From IMG/VR virus record IMGVR_UViG_3300025889_000607, positions 1 through 30,712 of that record: DNA of 30,712 bases; one strand, given 5' to 3'. The DNA comes from a virus. The stretch's first letter is position 1. Every line of letters begins with the position of its first letter. The notes below the pieces were generated by a model. The model was not told where the DNA came from. It saw nothing but the letters and a program-made list of their open reading frames with translations, and ran no database searches. Shown one piece after another: positions 9,077 through 17,700 of this stretch. The translations under genes and the position numbers were made by a program.

Positions 9077-9861
9077 GGTTCATTATTAACCGTGGTTAAC
9101 AAGTTCCAACCTAGAAGCTTTAAATCTTTACCCGGATCAGAATGTATATATAAACTTAAAGCTCTACCTCTACCACGTAATTTATTTTTAGTAGTTATTA
9201 CAGTGTCACCATAATCAAATACATCACCATCACTTGGTGATGTAGCTATATTTTTAAGTAATCGATAAGCTTCAAAAGTTTCTCCCCATTTACCTTGATA
9301 AGCTGAATCTGCCCAATTCCATTGGGCTTGTATTTTACAAGATGATTTGTGATAAAAATCAACAGTTGCTCCAACCACATGATAATAATCTTCTGTACGT
9401 TCACAAAATACTTGTAGATAAACAGATTGCTTCATATTAAAACTATTAGCTAAATTGTAACCAGTTAATAAATAACTATCAAAACTATATCCAACATTAT
9501 CAACTGAATACCAATCATAAAACCTATAGTCCCTATATTCAGATAAACTAAACACTGTACCACCAGTAGTTACAAATTTAAAATTTTCTCTTCTTTCATC
9601 GGTTGTACGTGATTTTACTATATACTGATTAAAAGTTACCGGATCTCCCAATCCATCGACAATTAAATCATTTCCAGAATAAATTTGAACAGCTACAGCT
9701 TGTTTGTAAAAAGAAGGGAGTTTTACATATTCTCTTACTAAAGGAAAATCGAAATTAGTTTCATCACTTGTAATAGTATATATAGTGAAAGCACCTAGAG
9801 TTAAATCCAAGATGAGTTCTCTATTAAAACTATCATATTGATAGGTTTCATTATTAGCCAT
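9073..9861 (-). CDS. Tail nozzle protein, C-terminal-type polypeptide
   Basis: I start it at the ATG at 9861 (MANNETYQYDSFNREL), one base after the stop of the upstream tail gene; the frame stays open upstream to 9888, but the extra nine residues (MFLIWVLFK) lie inside the upstream gene and look unlike the rest. The product, 262 residues, carries NRELILDLTLGAFTIYTI near the N-terminus, SSCKIQAQWNWADS in the middle, and LRGRGRALSLYIHSDPGKDL then LLGW near the end. I know these as elements of the C-terminal half of large podovirus tail-nozzle proteins. Here they stand alone as a separate gene after a nozzle-like N-terminal protein, suggesting that the two chains assemble together. Confidence 0.6.
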   Translation of the reverse strand: MANNETYQYDSFNRELILDLTLGAFTIYTITSDETNFDFPLVREYVKLPSFYKQAVAVQIYSGNDLIVDGLGDPVTFNQYIVKSRTTDERRENFKFVTTGGTVFSLSEYRDYRFYDWYSVDNVGYSFDSYLLTGYNLANSFNMKQSVYLQVFCERTEDYYHVVGATVDFYHKSSCKIQAQWNWADSAYQGKWGETFEAYRLLKNIATSPSDGDVFDYGDTVITTKNKLRGRGRALSLYIHSDPGKDLKLLGWNLLTTVNNEP

Positions 9862-9862
9862 T

Positions 9863-12514
9863 TTAAATAGAACCCATATCAAAAACAAAAGTACTTATTT
9901 TAGAAGTTCCACCATAATCAGCATGGTAGACTGCTGGAAATTTTGTAGAAGTAAAACCTACCCTAGGTATATCTACTACTGCATAACTTGTCCATGAAGT
10001 AGCATCAGTATCAACTACTGAAGATTCATATCTAGTAATAGTACTATTAGCAAATTGAAAATAGTCTAATTTTAAATTCCCATTATTCCAATCACGCCAA
10101 AGAAAAGCAAATCTATCATTTGTTGTAGCAATAACTGTTCCATCTGCACTTTGTTCAGTAGTAGGATACGTATAATTTGTAGTTGTATTTGTATCTATAT
10201 TATATACAGCTAATTGTGGAGAGGATCCACCTACTTGTCTACTTAATATATATTCATTTGTATTCAATTTAGAAAATGCTCTATAATTATCACTATTTGA
10301 TGTAGAAAGTAATAGTGTAGATTCTATTCTAACACCAATAGATACAGTGTTACCTGACACTGTTACAGGCAATAAACCTTTATATGTACCAGAATAGTGA
10401 CTTGCATAAAATTGATTAGCGGTACCAGTAGAAATAATTCCCAAGCCTTCTGACACAAAACTACCAGTAGTTCTATAACTAATCGTTCCCAGACTCATAG
10501 TGCTACTATCTGTAACAGTGAGTACAGCAAAACCTAAATACTTTGGACTTGCTTGTCTAGGAAAACCAACTAAATACTTAGTAGGTTCTATATAACGTAT
10601 ATAGGGGGTATGATTATATGTATCATTTAAGAAAATTTCAGTTGCTATTAAATTAAATACTCCCGCAGTGATAGTAGTACCAGAAACAGAAGCTAAACTT
10701 GCCCATATGTCTTGTCCTGACACTGTGGGTTTACCAATAATAATAACTTCTGAATCACTATAGCGCTCTATACTAAAGCATGTAGTCCAATTTCCAGAAC
10801 TATTTAAGGTATTCACTGGCCCCATTGTTACTACAGTACTATCTATTGCATCTAAAGTACAAACAACTCCCTTAAGATCACCTGTTGCCACATCAGAATA
10901 TATAAATACATAAGTAGTAGCATTTAGAACAACACTTGTTAAATAATAACAATCCACACTTATATTAGTTGTTTCCCCTAATTTAGGTAAGGTTCCTGTT
11001 TCTATGGGTACCCCTACTTCTTTATCATACGGAGAATAATAAAGCCATCTTAAACTATTTGTATGCTCATCATATAGCACTCTAGCATTATTCTTAGAAG
11101 AATCTGGAATTTCATTATAGATTCTTTGTATAGAATTTAATGTTAAATTACGTACATCATAAGTACCCTGATCATTTGGAATGACAGCATAAATACCACT
11201 ACTACCCCAAAAATAGATAATACCATCTACTTCTTCTACAGAATCTTTACTATAAACTCCAACACTACATATTTTTTTAACCTGAAATGAAGTAGCTCTA
11301 AATCCCTGTGCATCCCCACTAATTTCCCATATCCCATTTAAAGCAAAAACAAACAAACTTTGTTTTATTTGTTTTATTTTAAATATTAAACTACAACCTG
11401 GGATATGAATTACACCTCCATCAGTATCAACAACTTTATTAAATTTCCAGGAAGTAGGATCTGCTTCTTGATAGCATTTTACCAAGTTTATTTTATCAGT
11501 AAAAACTTGTGAATATAGAACAGCATTACTTAAATGTAAACTCCGATTATCACCCCCCTGAATATCACCATAAATACCACTATACCAAACTCTACCTGCA
11601 AAAGTAGCTATAGTTGATACATAAGTAAGCTCCCTGTCATTTGGAAGGGTAATTCCAGATTCAGATGTGCGAGAAGATCCCCTATTAAATAGATCAATGA
11701 TGAAATGTCCCTTTGGTACTTGTCCATAATCAACTATATTTCTTTTAGCTAGATTAGGATCATACTTATCTACATCAGCATTAGTTAAATCTGCTATACG
11801 CCCAATAACCCATTGATCAGAATTACTAGGATATAAACCAAAAGTGTTATAAGTACAGTCAAGAGCATCTACACCAACACCACAAGTAGTTTCAATGAAA
11901 CTATTCCAACCTTGATTTCTTAAATTATATTTATGTTCATTTGATAGTGTTGTAGGTCTAGCACTGACAGCTAAACCATCATCAACTCCATATAAATCAC
12001 GGATAGTAATGCGGGCAGTTTCATAACTAATTATATCTGTATCTGGGTCATAACTAAATAAGTAGGGACTTTCTAATCCCCTGGAAATACCTACTAAATA
12101 ATTATTAATTGTTGCAAATTCCATTACATAATCATTTCTAATTCCAACAGCAGTTAAAGGAACTCCACCATTTAGAACATTAGCTGAAGGGGATTCTGTT
12201 AATAAATCAATAAACCAGAGAGCATTACCTATTTGAATAACACCAATTTCATACTCAAAATGTCCATTAGGTACTACCCATCTATAAGATGAAACTCTTG
12301 CCGTTGGGATAACATTATTACTTAACCCAGTATCAACATAAACATATCCTTCTTCAAGATCAAGACCAAGCCTTCTATCCCTTGTACCATCTTTGTGAAG
12401 TTTAAAATTTATTTCATCTAAAGAAGCATTTTCAGGGTAATTTAACGGACTAACTTCCGTTATAATACCTTTATCAAATCTTGCTATAGGTTGATTTACT
12501 TTACTAATAGCCAT
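9863..12514 (-). CDS. Tail nozzle protein, N-terminal-type region fused to a propeller-like domain
   Basis: An 883-residue protein. It opens with ARFDKGIITEVSPLNYPENA then SLDEINFKLHKDGTRDRRLG, a pattern I recognise from podovirus tail-nozzle (gp12-type) proteins. Residues up to about 493 fit that family and end with NNARVLYDEHTNSLRWLYY. From about 494 to 883 the composition shifts to repeated beta blades rich in Thr, Ser, Tyr and Val (YVFIYSD, YLVGFPRQ, YILSRQVGG, FAFLWRDWNNG), resembling a beta-propeller. The elements expected after LRWLYY in single-chain nozzles are found in the next gene. The propeller could be a host-contact module. It is the largest tail gene and directly follows a 79-residue gene with one shared base. 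Confidence 0.65.
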   Translation of the reverse strand: MAISKVNQPIARFDKGIITEVSPLNYPENASLDEINFKLHKDGTRDRRLGLDLEEGYVYVDTGLSNNVIPTARVSSYRWVVPNGHFEYEIGVIQIGNALWFIDLLTESPSANVLNGGVPLTAVGIRNDYVMEFATINNYLVGISRGLESPYLFSYDPDTDIISYETARITIRDLYGVDDGLAVSARPTTLSNEHKYNLRNQGWNSFIETTCGVGVDALDCTYNTFGLYPSNSDQWVIGRIADLTNADVDKYDPNLAKRNIVDYGQVPKGHFIIDLFNRGSSRTSESGITLPNDRELTYVSTIATFAGRVWYSGIYGDIQGGDNRSLHLSNAVLYSQVFTDKINLVKCYQEADPTSWKFNKVVDTDGGVIHIPGCSLIFKIKQIKQSLFVFALNGIWEISGDAQGFRATSFQVKKICSVGVYSKDSVEEVDGIIYFWGSSGIYAVIPNDQGTYDVRNLTLNSIQRIYNEIPDSSKNNARVLYDEHTNSLRWLYYSPYDKEVGVPIETGTLPKLGETTNISVDCYYLTSVVLNATTYVFIYSDVATGDLKGVVCTLDAIDSTVVTMGPVNTLNSSGNWTTCFSIERYSDSEVIIIGKPTVSGQDIWASLASVSGTTITAGVFNLIATEIFLNDTYNHTPYIRYIEPTKYLVGFPRQASPKYLGFAVLTVTDSSTMSLGTISYRTTGSFVSEGLGIISTGTANQFYASHYSGTYKGLLPVTVSGNTVSIGVRIESTLLLSTSNSDNYRAFSKLNTNEYILSRQVGGSSPQLAVYNIDTNTTTNYTYPTTEQSADGTVIATTNDRFAFLWRDWNNGNLKLDYFQFANSTITRYESSVVDTDATSWTSYAVVDIPRVGFTSTKFPAVYHADYGGTSKISTFVFDMGSI

Positions 12515-12753
12515 TATTTTTTATTTGGATTTTTTACTTTTTGGTAAATTCCATTTTCATCTTTAACTTGAATATGTAATGGTTCTTTATCATTCAAATA
12601 TAATTTAATTGCTTCTTCTGCCTTAGCAACATCTGTCCAGCCACCTTGAAGTCTTTCTGGAAGTTCCCCACCATTTTTAAATTTAGCTTTAACTAAAAAG
12701 CCTTCATTATAAAGTTCTATTTCTTTTCCTTTAGGTGTTATGAAAGTTTTCAT
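12514..12753 (-). CDS. Small conserved-type late protein of unknown function (79 aa)
   Basis: A soluble, Lys/Glu/Asn-rich 79-residue protein beginning [16 protein letters not shown]. It reads like a small beta-rich domain (alternating strands FLVKAKFKNGG, LHIQVKDENGIYQKV) with one helix DVAKAEEAIKLYL. It is tightly coupled: its ATG overlaps the stop of the 45-residue gene upstream (TAATG), and its stop shares one base with the ATG of the nozzle gene. I do not recognise the family; a role as a tail assembly factor is suggested only by position. Confidence 0.65.
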   Translation of the reverse strand: MKTFITPKGKEIELYNEGFLVKAKFKNGGELPERLQGGWTDVAKAEEAIKLYLNDKEPLHIQVKDENGIYQKVKNPNKK

Positions 12754-12890
12754 TATTTCTTTTTCTTCCTTTGTTTTCCTGCTTTATTTATAGCAATAGC
12801 TATTGCTTGTTCTTGTGGATAATTTTCATGTACTAATTTACTAATATTTGTACTAATTACTTTCTTTGATTTTCCTTTCTTTAAGGGCAT
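12753..12890 (-). CDS. Tiny basic virion-operon protein (45 aa, [10 protein letters not shown] type)
   Basis: A 45-codon frame starting [20 protein letters not shown], then [19 protein letters not shown] and a run of basic residues to the stop. This pattern (basic MPLKKG start, QAIAIA and KAGK) recurs in very short phage proteins I know from structural operons, so I regard it as real despite its length. It fits exactly between its neighbours: its ATG overlaps the upstream adaptor-gene stop and its own stop overlaps the next ATG, both as TAATG. Function unknown; the strong positive charge would allow DNA or RNA contact. Confidence 0.75.
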   Translation of the reverse strand: MPLKKGKSKKVISTNISKLVHENYPQEQAIAIAINKAGKQRKKKK

Positions 12891-13648
12891 TATTTTTTAC
12901 CTTTTCGTCCATAATCAGGGTAAGAAATTCCATTTCGTATTTTCCAAGCTTCTTGGCTCATTCTCCTTCTTTGAGTAACAGCATTTTGTTCTGCTTTAAC
13001 GTTTGGAGTATTCAATATTGTTAAATACACTTGAGATTTAGCATCATTTAATAATAAGGAAAAGGCTTCAATGGGCAAATCTAAATAAGTACTATCATCT
13101 ATAGTAACAGAAGGATATACTTTCCCATAACATTGAGTTTTAATAGTTTTTAAATATGTTTCTACATCACTATCAAAGGAGTCAAAAACAATTGTTTTTT
13201 CATCAAATGATGTATAATATGTAGGTTCTCTATCATTAAGAATATTAAGATATATTCCAGAAGCATCCGTAATTACATCTATATTAGATGCACTACTATC
13301 TCTAGAATCAAGTTGCTTCATAAAATCTTTTGGGAGTAGAAATTTTATTTCTACAAATTTATCCTTAGTATCTGTACTACTTCTACAATTGTATTTAACA
13401 TATTGAAAATCCAATACACTATTACTAATAGTCATGTGGGTGGGAGTACTAGCACTACTTTGTGTTAGTTGAAAAGGTTTATATAAATTAGGCCAATCCT
13501 TACCATCAATTAGATTATAATAAGTAGATATGATTATATTTACTATTTTTTCACTTTCTATTGTTTGATAAATAGTATATACAGGGTGACTAGGATCTAA
13601 CTCATACATTATATCCTTAGTCATTTCTAAAAGAGTCATTCTAGCCAT
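12890..13648 (-). CDS. Tail tubular adaptor protein A-like, paralog 3
   Basis: I start at the ATG at 13648 ([14 protein letters not shown]): all three tandem genes share this MARMTLLEM opening, and the longer upstream extension lies within the preceding gene. The product is 252 residues. Shared landmarks are a WP-containing motif ([14 protein letters not shown]), TPTHMT, F/L-x-YVKYN, a PxxFM-x-x-D motif, [16 protein letters not shown], and [10 protein letters not shown] relate it to the T7 gp11-type adaptor (gatekeeper) that forms the ring between portal and nozzle. Its end is more basic than in the other two ([10 protein letters not shown]). It overlaps the preceding paralog by 8 bases. Confidence 0.7.
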   Translation of the reverse strand: MARMTLLEMTKDIMYELDPSHPVYTIYQTIESEKIVNIIISTYYNLIDGKDWPNLYKPFQLTQSSASTPTHMTISNSVLDFQYVKYNCRSSTDTKDKFVEIKFLLPKDFMKQLDSRDSSASNIDVITDASGIYLNILNDREPTYYTSFDEKTIVFDSFDSDVETYLKTIKTQCYGKVYPSVTIDDSTYLDLPIEAFSLLLNDAKSQVYLTILNTPNVKAEQNAVTQRRRMSQEAWKIRNGISYPDYGRKGKK

Positions 13649-14408
13649 TATTATTATCCATTCTAGTACGCCTACTTTGATAATTCTTGTTCTTTCTGAT
13701 TTTCCAACTATCTGTATCAAGTTTAGATAGTATAGTTTCAACTATAAGATCAGATTTAATATTAGGAACACCCTTTAGAGTCAAAAAGGCTTTTGACTTA
13801 GATTCATGAAGTAATAAATTAAACATTTCTGGAGGTAAATCAAAATAGAATGTATCACTCTCAGTAAATGTTGGATATATCATCCCATAACATTGCGTCT
13901 TTGTTGTAACTAAATAGGATTCTAAAGCAACAATATAACTATCAAAAATGATTGTCTGTTCATCAAATGATGTATAGTATGTCGGTGCTGCGTTATTAGT
14001 AATATTAATTAGAATTCCGGATGAATCAGTAATACTTGTTACAGTACCAAGTGTACTATCTCGAGCATCTACCAAATTCATAAATCTTTGTGGAGGTAAA
14101 TACTTAATTAATGTAAATTGATTAGCTGCCCCTCCTGATGTTTTAGTATTATATTTTACATAGTGTAAATTTGTTTTTGTTGTAGGTAACGTCATGTGAG
14201 TAGGAGTGCTGGCTGATGTTTCTGTAAGTTGAAACGATTTTAATAAATGTGGCCACTCACGACTATCAATAATATCAAAATAGCTAGTACGAATAATTTC
14301 TGTAATATGTGTAGATAACATATTTTGATTTATAGTAAAAATATACTCACCTTCAGTTAAGTCTAAGTGAATATTTCTAACCATTTCTAGTAAGGTCATT
14401 CTAGCCAT
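13641..14408 (-). CDS. Tail tubular adaptor protein A-like, paralog 2
   Basis: A 255-residue protein starting [20 protein letters not shown], homologous along its whole length to the genes on both sides: [72 protein letters not shown] and TQCYGMIYP all recur. The presumed role is the portal-to-nozzle adaptor ring, as for T7 gp11. It overlaps each neighbour by 8 bases, with the ATG of the next gene just upstream of its stop, so the three are probably made by translational coupling in similar amounts. It is more like paralog 1 than paralog 3 by eye. Confidence 0.7.
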   Translation of the reverse strand: MARMTLLEMVRNIHLDLTEGEYIFTINQNMLSTHITEIIRTSYFDIIDSREWPHLLKSFQLTETSASTPTHMTLPTTKTNLHYVKYNTKTSGGAANQFTLIKYLPPQRFMNLVDARDSTLGTVTSITDSSGILINITNNAAPTYYTSFDEQTIIFDSYIVALESYLVTTKTQCYGMIYPTFTESDTFYFDLPPEMFNLLLHESKSKAFLTLKGVPNIKSDLIVETILSKLDTDSWKIRKNKNYQSRRTRMDNNNG

Positions 14409-15177
14409 TTACATTCTCATTACTTGGTTGTGTAAATAATATATTAAAATCTTTACTTTTAAAATTTTTACGTACTTTCCAATCTTGATCTTGGAATTTA
14501 GCTCTTTGAGTAGTAACAAAGAATTCAGCTAGTGGATTTTTAACTTGTTTTAAAACTTGGAAAGCTGTTGCTTTACTTTCAGCAAGTAGTAAACTATACA
14601 TATTTGTAGGAAGATCAAAATAAACCCCATCTGTTAGAGTAACAGACGGATATACCATACCATAGCATTGTGTTTTTGTTGTTCTTAAATAGGTGTCTAT
14701 TCCACTATCATAACTATCAAAGATAATAGTTTGTTCATCAAATGTAGTGTAATAAGTAGGTGCTATATTTGTTAATATCTTATATTTTATATTATTTGCA
14801 TCTGTAATAACAGTGATGCTAGCTCCACTTGTTCTAGCATCTAATATATCCATAAATCTTTGTGGTTCTAAAAAACGAACCAAATTATAGGTATCATAAC
14901 TTCCGCCTGAAGTTCGTGTATTATACTTAACATATTTTAAACTTTTAACTGTTGTTGCTAATGTCATATGGGTAGGTGTTGCAACAGATGACTCTGTTAT
15001 AGTAAAGGTTTTCATAAAATGAGGCCATTCTCTACTATCTACTATATTAAAATAGCATGTTTTAATAATCTGTGCTATTTGTTTACTTTCAACTGTTTCA
15101 GTATAAGTAGTAACAGGATCACTATCCATATCAGATAAAATGTCTGTTACCATCTCTAACAAAGTCATTCTAGCCAT
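14401..15177 (-). CDS. Tail tubular adaptor protein A-like, paralog 1
   Basis: A 258-residue protein starting [20 protein letters not shown]. The start and the following VESKQIAQIIKTCYFNIVDS and REWPHFMKTF are close to the single adaptor protein I know from many podoviruses, so this copy probably represents the ancestral gene. It has the shared block PTYYTTFDEQTIIFDS and TQCYGMVYPSVTL. It is the first of three in the transcript and follows a beta-rich virion protein. The C-terminal tail differs from the other copies (DFNILFTQPSNENVNG), as would be expected if the three subunits contact different partners. Confidence 0.75.
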   Translation of the reverse strand: MARMTLLEMVTDILSDMDSDPVTTYTETVESKQIAQIIKTCYFNIVDSREWPHFMKTFTITESSVATPTHMTLATTVKSLKYVKYNTRTSGGSYDTYNLVRFLEPQRFMDILDARTSGASITVITDANNIKYKILTNIAPTYYTTFDEQTIIFDSYDSGIDTYLRTTKTQCYGMVYPSVTLTDGVYFDLPTNMYSLLLAESKATAFQVLKQVKNPLAEFFVTTQRAKFQDQDWKVRKNFKSKDFNILFTQPSNENVNG

Positions 15178-15179
15178 TA

Positions 15180-15737
15180 TTATCCACGCAACCCTAAAGC
15201 AGTAAGATAAAAACTGTAAATATTAACATCACCAGATGCACCATTATTTTTAAGATATATTTCAATATAATTATTTGTTGCTAAATTAGCGACATCAAAT
15301 GCTACCTGTATATTAACTTTTTTACCTGACTGTGTTGTTACTGCTGTTTCTGTACCAGTTATAGCACTACCATTTTTGTATATTTTAAAATATATATCTC
15401 TATCTGCACCAGAAGCTTGATCTAAACAGATATTAGCAATAATTCTAGTATCAAGAGAATCAGTGCCAGTATAAGTAAGTTTTGCTGTTGTTGCTTCTGT
15501 ATATTCTACAGCTACTCCACTAGCAACTGTAGTTGGCCCACATTTTGTATAGGCAGAAGGATAAGTAATTACAGTGGGAGTACCAATATTGCTAAAATAA
15601 ACTCCCCCATGGGGATTTGCATATTTAAAAGTAGCAGTACCAGCCCCCCCTGCTATAATAGTTTTATCTACTACTGCTGTAGATGCACCTTTGCATTCAT
15701 GCAAATCTGTACCTGTTAAAGTGGAATGGGCAGTCAT
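15180..15737 (-). CDS. Beta-sandwich virion protein (jelly-roll type)
   Basis: The 185-residue protein begins MTAHSTLTGTDLHECKGAST and is otherwise Thr/Gly/Ala-rich with alternating strands and few charges. The C-terminal half (RIIANICLDQASGADRDIYF, then KIYKNGSAIT and NYIEIYLKN) has the rhythm of TNF/C1q-like jelly rolls found in phage head-fibre and decoration proteins. The LHE-x-KG-A-ST opening is common in such virion proteins. Together with the following 131-residue gene it lies between the capsid cluster and the tail adaptors. Whether it sits on the head or the tail cannot be told from sequence. Confidence 0.6.
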   Translation of the reverse strand: MTAHSTLTGTDLHECKGASTAVVDKTIIAGGAGTATFKYANPHGGVYFSNIGTPTVITYPSAYTKCGPTTVASGVAVEYTEATTAKLTYTGTDSLDTRIIANICLDQASGADRDIYFKIYKNGSAITGTETAVTTQSGKKVNIQVAFDVANLATNNYIEIYLKNNGASGDVNIYSFYLTALGLRG

Positions 15738-16132
15738 TACTCAACACCCAGTAATGCAAAATTAATAACTAATGCTCCTGTTTCTCCAGTAGAAGCATGT
15801 AAATTTGAAATAGTAATACTGAATTGACCTGCAGCTACAGCAGAAACAAATGCAATTGGAGTTGCTACTGCACCAGAAGCAATTGCTACTACTGGTACTG
15901 TTTTTGCTGTTACTTTATTATTAGTAACTACAAATGTAGCTTCTGCTGCTGCTGCTAATGATGTTGTATCAGTTGTAATTTGTCCACAAGTAGTATTTAG
16001 AGTTACTCCTGTAGATCTATTGGTAGCTTGTGTTACAGTACTTGTAGTAGCATTTGGATTTAAACTAACTGCCTGACAAAGTACTTCTTGCTTGCTAAAA
16101 TTTTGTTGTCTTTCTCTTGGTAAAATAGCCAT
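15737..16132 (-). CDS. Virion surface or decoration protein (131 aa)
   Basis: After a short polar N-terminus (MAILPRERQQNFSKQEVL) the protein is a compact beta domain: STGVTLNTTCGQITTDTTSL, AAEATFVVTNNKVTAK, PVVAIASGAVATPIA and STGETGALVINFALL. This order, with Q-x-x-NRSTGVTLN, CGQITT and a terminal VINFAL strand, is one I recognise from small structural proteins in many podoviruses and siphoviruses. It is the first gene after the hairpin terminator at 16148-16172 and has the TAATG-type one-base overlap with the next gene. Precise location in the virion is not known. Confidence 0.6.
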   Translation of the reverse strand: MAILPRERQQNFSKQEVLCQAVSLNPNATTSTVTQATNRSTGVTLNTTCGQITTDTTSLAAAAEATFVVTNNKVTAKTVPVVAIASGAVATPIAFVSAVAAGQFSITISNLHASTGETGALVINFALLGVE

Positions 16133-16147
16133 AATTTTTCCTTTTAA

Positions 16148-16172
16148 TTAAAAAGGGGATTTCTCCCCTTTT
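16148..16172 (-). terminator. Hairpin terminator downstream of the capsid-decoration pair (Tphi-like)
   Basis: On the minus strand a perfect 9-bp stem AAAAGGGGA/TCCCCTTTT with loop GAAA (a GNRA tetraloop) occupies 16172-16151 and continues into TAATT. It lies 6 bases after the stop of the decoration gene and about 20 bases before the next ATG, the only sizeable gap in that part of the operon. This copies the logic of T7 Tphi, which lowers expression downstream of the capsid gene, so it likely gives partial termination. Confidence 0.7.
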
Positions 16173-16177
16173 GGTTA

Positions 16178-16681
16178 TTATGCAGGCAAACCACCTGGTG
16201 ATAGATATTTAACTACTACTACACCTACACCAGCAGTGAATGTACCTGTAGCAGCTACTTTTAGTTGCCCAGCAGAAGCTAATGGAACAAATAAAGCATT
16301 ACCAGAATTAGTTCCGGCATGGGTAGAAGAAGGCAAAACAGTGACAGTAGCATCAATTTCTGCCGTAGTAATTGCATCCCATAACTTATCAGAACCAGAA
16401 CCAATAGCACTACCAGCACTATCCACGAAGTCAATATCATAACTGGTACCACCAGCAAAAGCAGTAAGCACTTGAAAATAAGCTTCAATTGGTACACTAC
16501 CCGCTGGTAAAGATAATGTGTTTAAATTATTAGCATCTGAGGTAGGGAGGTCACTATAACTAAAAGTCCAAATTGCCGTTTTAATATAGTCATCATCAAT
16601 CCTGCCACCATATTTTTGATCTGTGGTTCTTACTCCAAAATATTTGGATACACCACGTACTACCTGATTTTCTAAACTCAT
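16178..16681 (-). CDS. Capsid-associated (decoration) protein, 167 aa
   Basis: A 167-residue, Ala/Ser/Gly/Thr-rich beta protein with a polar start (MSLENQVVRGVSKYFGVRTT) and a strand-rich body, for example SVPIEAYFQVLTAFAGGTSY, GQLKVAATGTFTAGVG and VVVKYLSPG. It follows the capsid gene immediately and has a good Shine-Dalgarno on the minus strand (AAAGGGAAT) 5-6 bases before ATG, both signs of strong expression. A hairpin terminator follows. These features fit a head decoration or cement protein; the exact family is not recognised. Confidence 0.6.
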   Translation of the reverse strand: MSLENQVVRGVSKYFGVRTTDQKYGGRIDDDYIKTAIWTFSYSDLPTSDANNLNTLSLPAGSVPIEAYFQVLTAFAGGTSYDIDFVDSAGSAIGSGSDKLWDAITTAEIDATVTVLPSSTHAGTNSGNALFVPLASAGQLKVAATGTFTAGVGVVVVKYLSPGGLPA

Positions 16682-16699
16682 TTTATATTCCCTTTAAAA

Positions 16700-17686
16700 T
16701 TAACTACGTGCTGTAGGTGAAGTCCAAATAACACCTAGTGTATCAGAACGTTGACCACCAAAACCAAAACGACTTAAAGTTTGGAATTTATCCATACGCA
16801 AATCATGATCTCGCCAACCCTCAACACTAGGCATTTTACGCCATGCGTGCATAACTGGTTTACAATTATCATCTGCTACACACATAAAGATAGAGGCAAT
16901 ATCCCCAACTTCAGCCGTATCATTAGCCAAGCCATAACTAGAAGCATCTAGTGCTTCAGTTGCAGTTTTTCTAGGTAGACGTGTAGAAGTCCAAATATCC
17001 CAACCAGCAATGTTTCGTACAAATTTATGATTACGCGTAAAGCCTGTAGTAATAATACCCTCAAACATAGGATTATTAGAAACATTCACTAAATTTGTAG
17101 TAATATCCAAAGTAGCGGCTACAATAGGGGGTACAAATAGTACACGTCCTTCTTGTGGAACGTCTGCTTCATTGAAAGAATAATTCATAACAATCAAATC
17201 TTCAATGGTCATTACACGATTGGTAGCACCTGCACCACCAGCTACCCATCGGTGGGGGGCACTATTAACCAAGTTAACATTAGCATTAGTTTGGATAGTA
17301 GCTGCTTTAGCTAGAAAACGAGATTCATGATGTTGTGCTAAGGCACGAGTAGAAGCACGTGCACGCAGTCCCATAAGTTGATCAATTTGTGAACCATCTT
17401 CACGTAAATCATCCGACACTGCCCAAGCATCGCCAACATAGTCAGAGATGGTTAGAGTAATAGTATCGGTGTCAATTGGATTAAAAGAAAGTGGGACATC
17501 TTCTGTTGCTTCTTGTAAAACAACATCACCAACAGATTTAATATTCAGAGTTGTACCTGATTGAAAATCAGAAACATCTCGCCAAAAAATTTCAGGAAGT
17601 AAATATGGTTCTAAGTTTGCTAGAATATATTTACTATAAACTTGTGCATCAATAAATGCAGTAGTGTTACTTGTAAGTTGTGTCAT
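16700..17686 (-). CDS. Major capsid protein
   Basis: The 328-residue product follows the scaffold gene, has balanced composition and codons with more GC than surrounding genes, and shows segments typical of podovirus HK97-fold capsids: an N-terminal helix (FIDAQVYSKYILANL), a long glycine-containing strand pair (DFQSGTTLNIKSVGDVVLQE, then TITLTISDYVGDAWAVSDDL), the spine helix region SRFLAKAATIQTNANV, and the P-domain stretch ALFVPP-like VLFVPPIVAATLD. The C-terminus has FQTLSRFGFGGQRSDTLGVI, which resembles the closing strand of such capsids. It would form the icosahedral shell around the scaffold. Confidence 0.82.
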   Translation of the reverse strand: MTQLTSNTTAFIDAQVYSKYILANLEPYLLPEIFWRDVSDFQSGTTLNIKSVGDVVLQEATEDVPLSFNPIDTDTITLTISDYVGDAWAVSDDLREDGSQIDQLMGLRARASTRALAQHHESRFLAKAATIQTNANVNLVNSAPHRWVAGGAGATNRVMTIEDLIVMNYSFNEADVPQEGRVLFVPPIVAATLDITTNLVNVSNNPMFEGIITTGFTRNHKFVRNIAGWDIWTSTRLPRKTATEALDASSYGLANDTAEVGDIASIFMCVADDNCKPVMHAWRKMPSVEGWRDHDLRMDKFQTLSRFGFGGQRSDTLGVIWTSPTARS

Positions 17687-17700
17687 TCTTATTTCCTATA

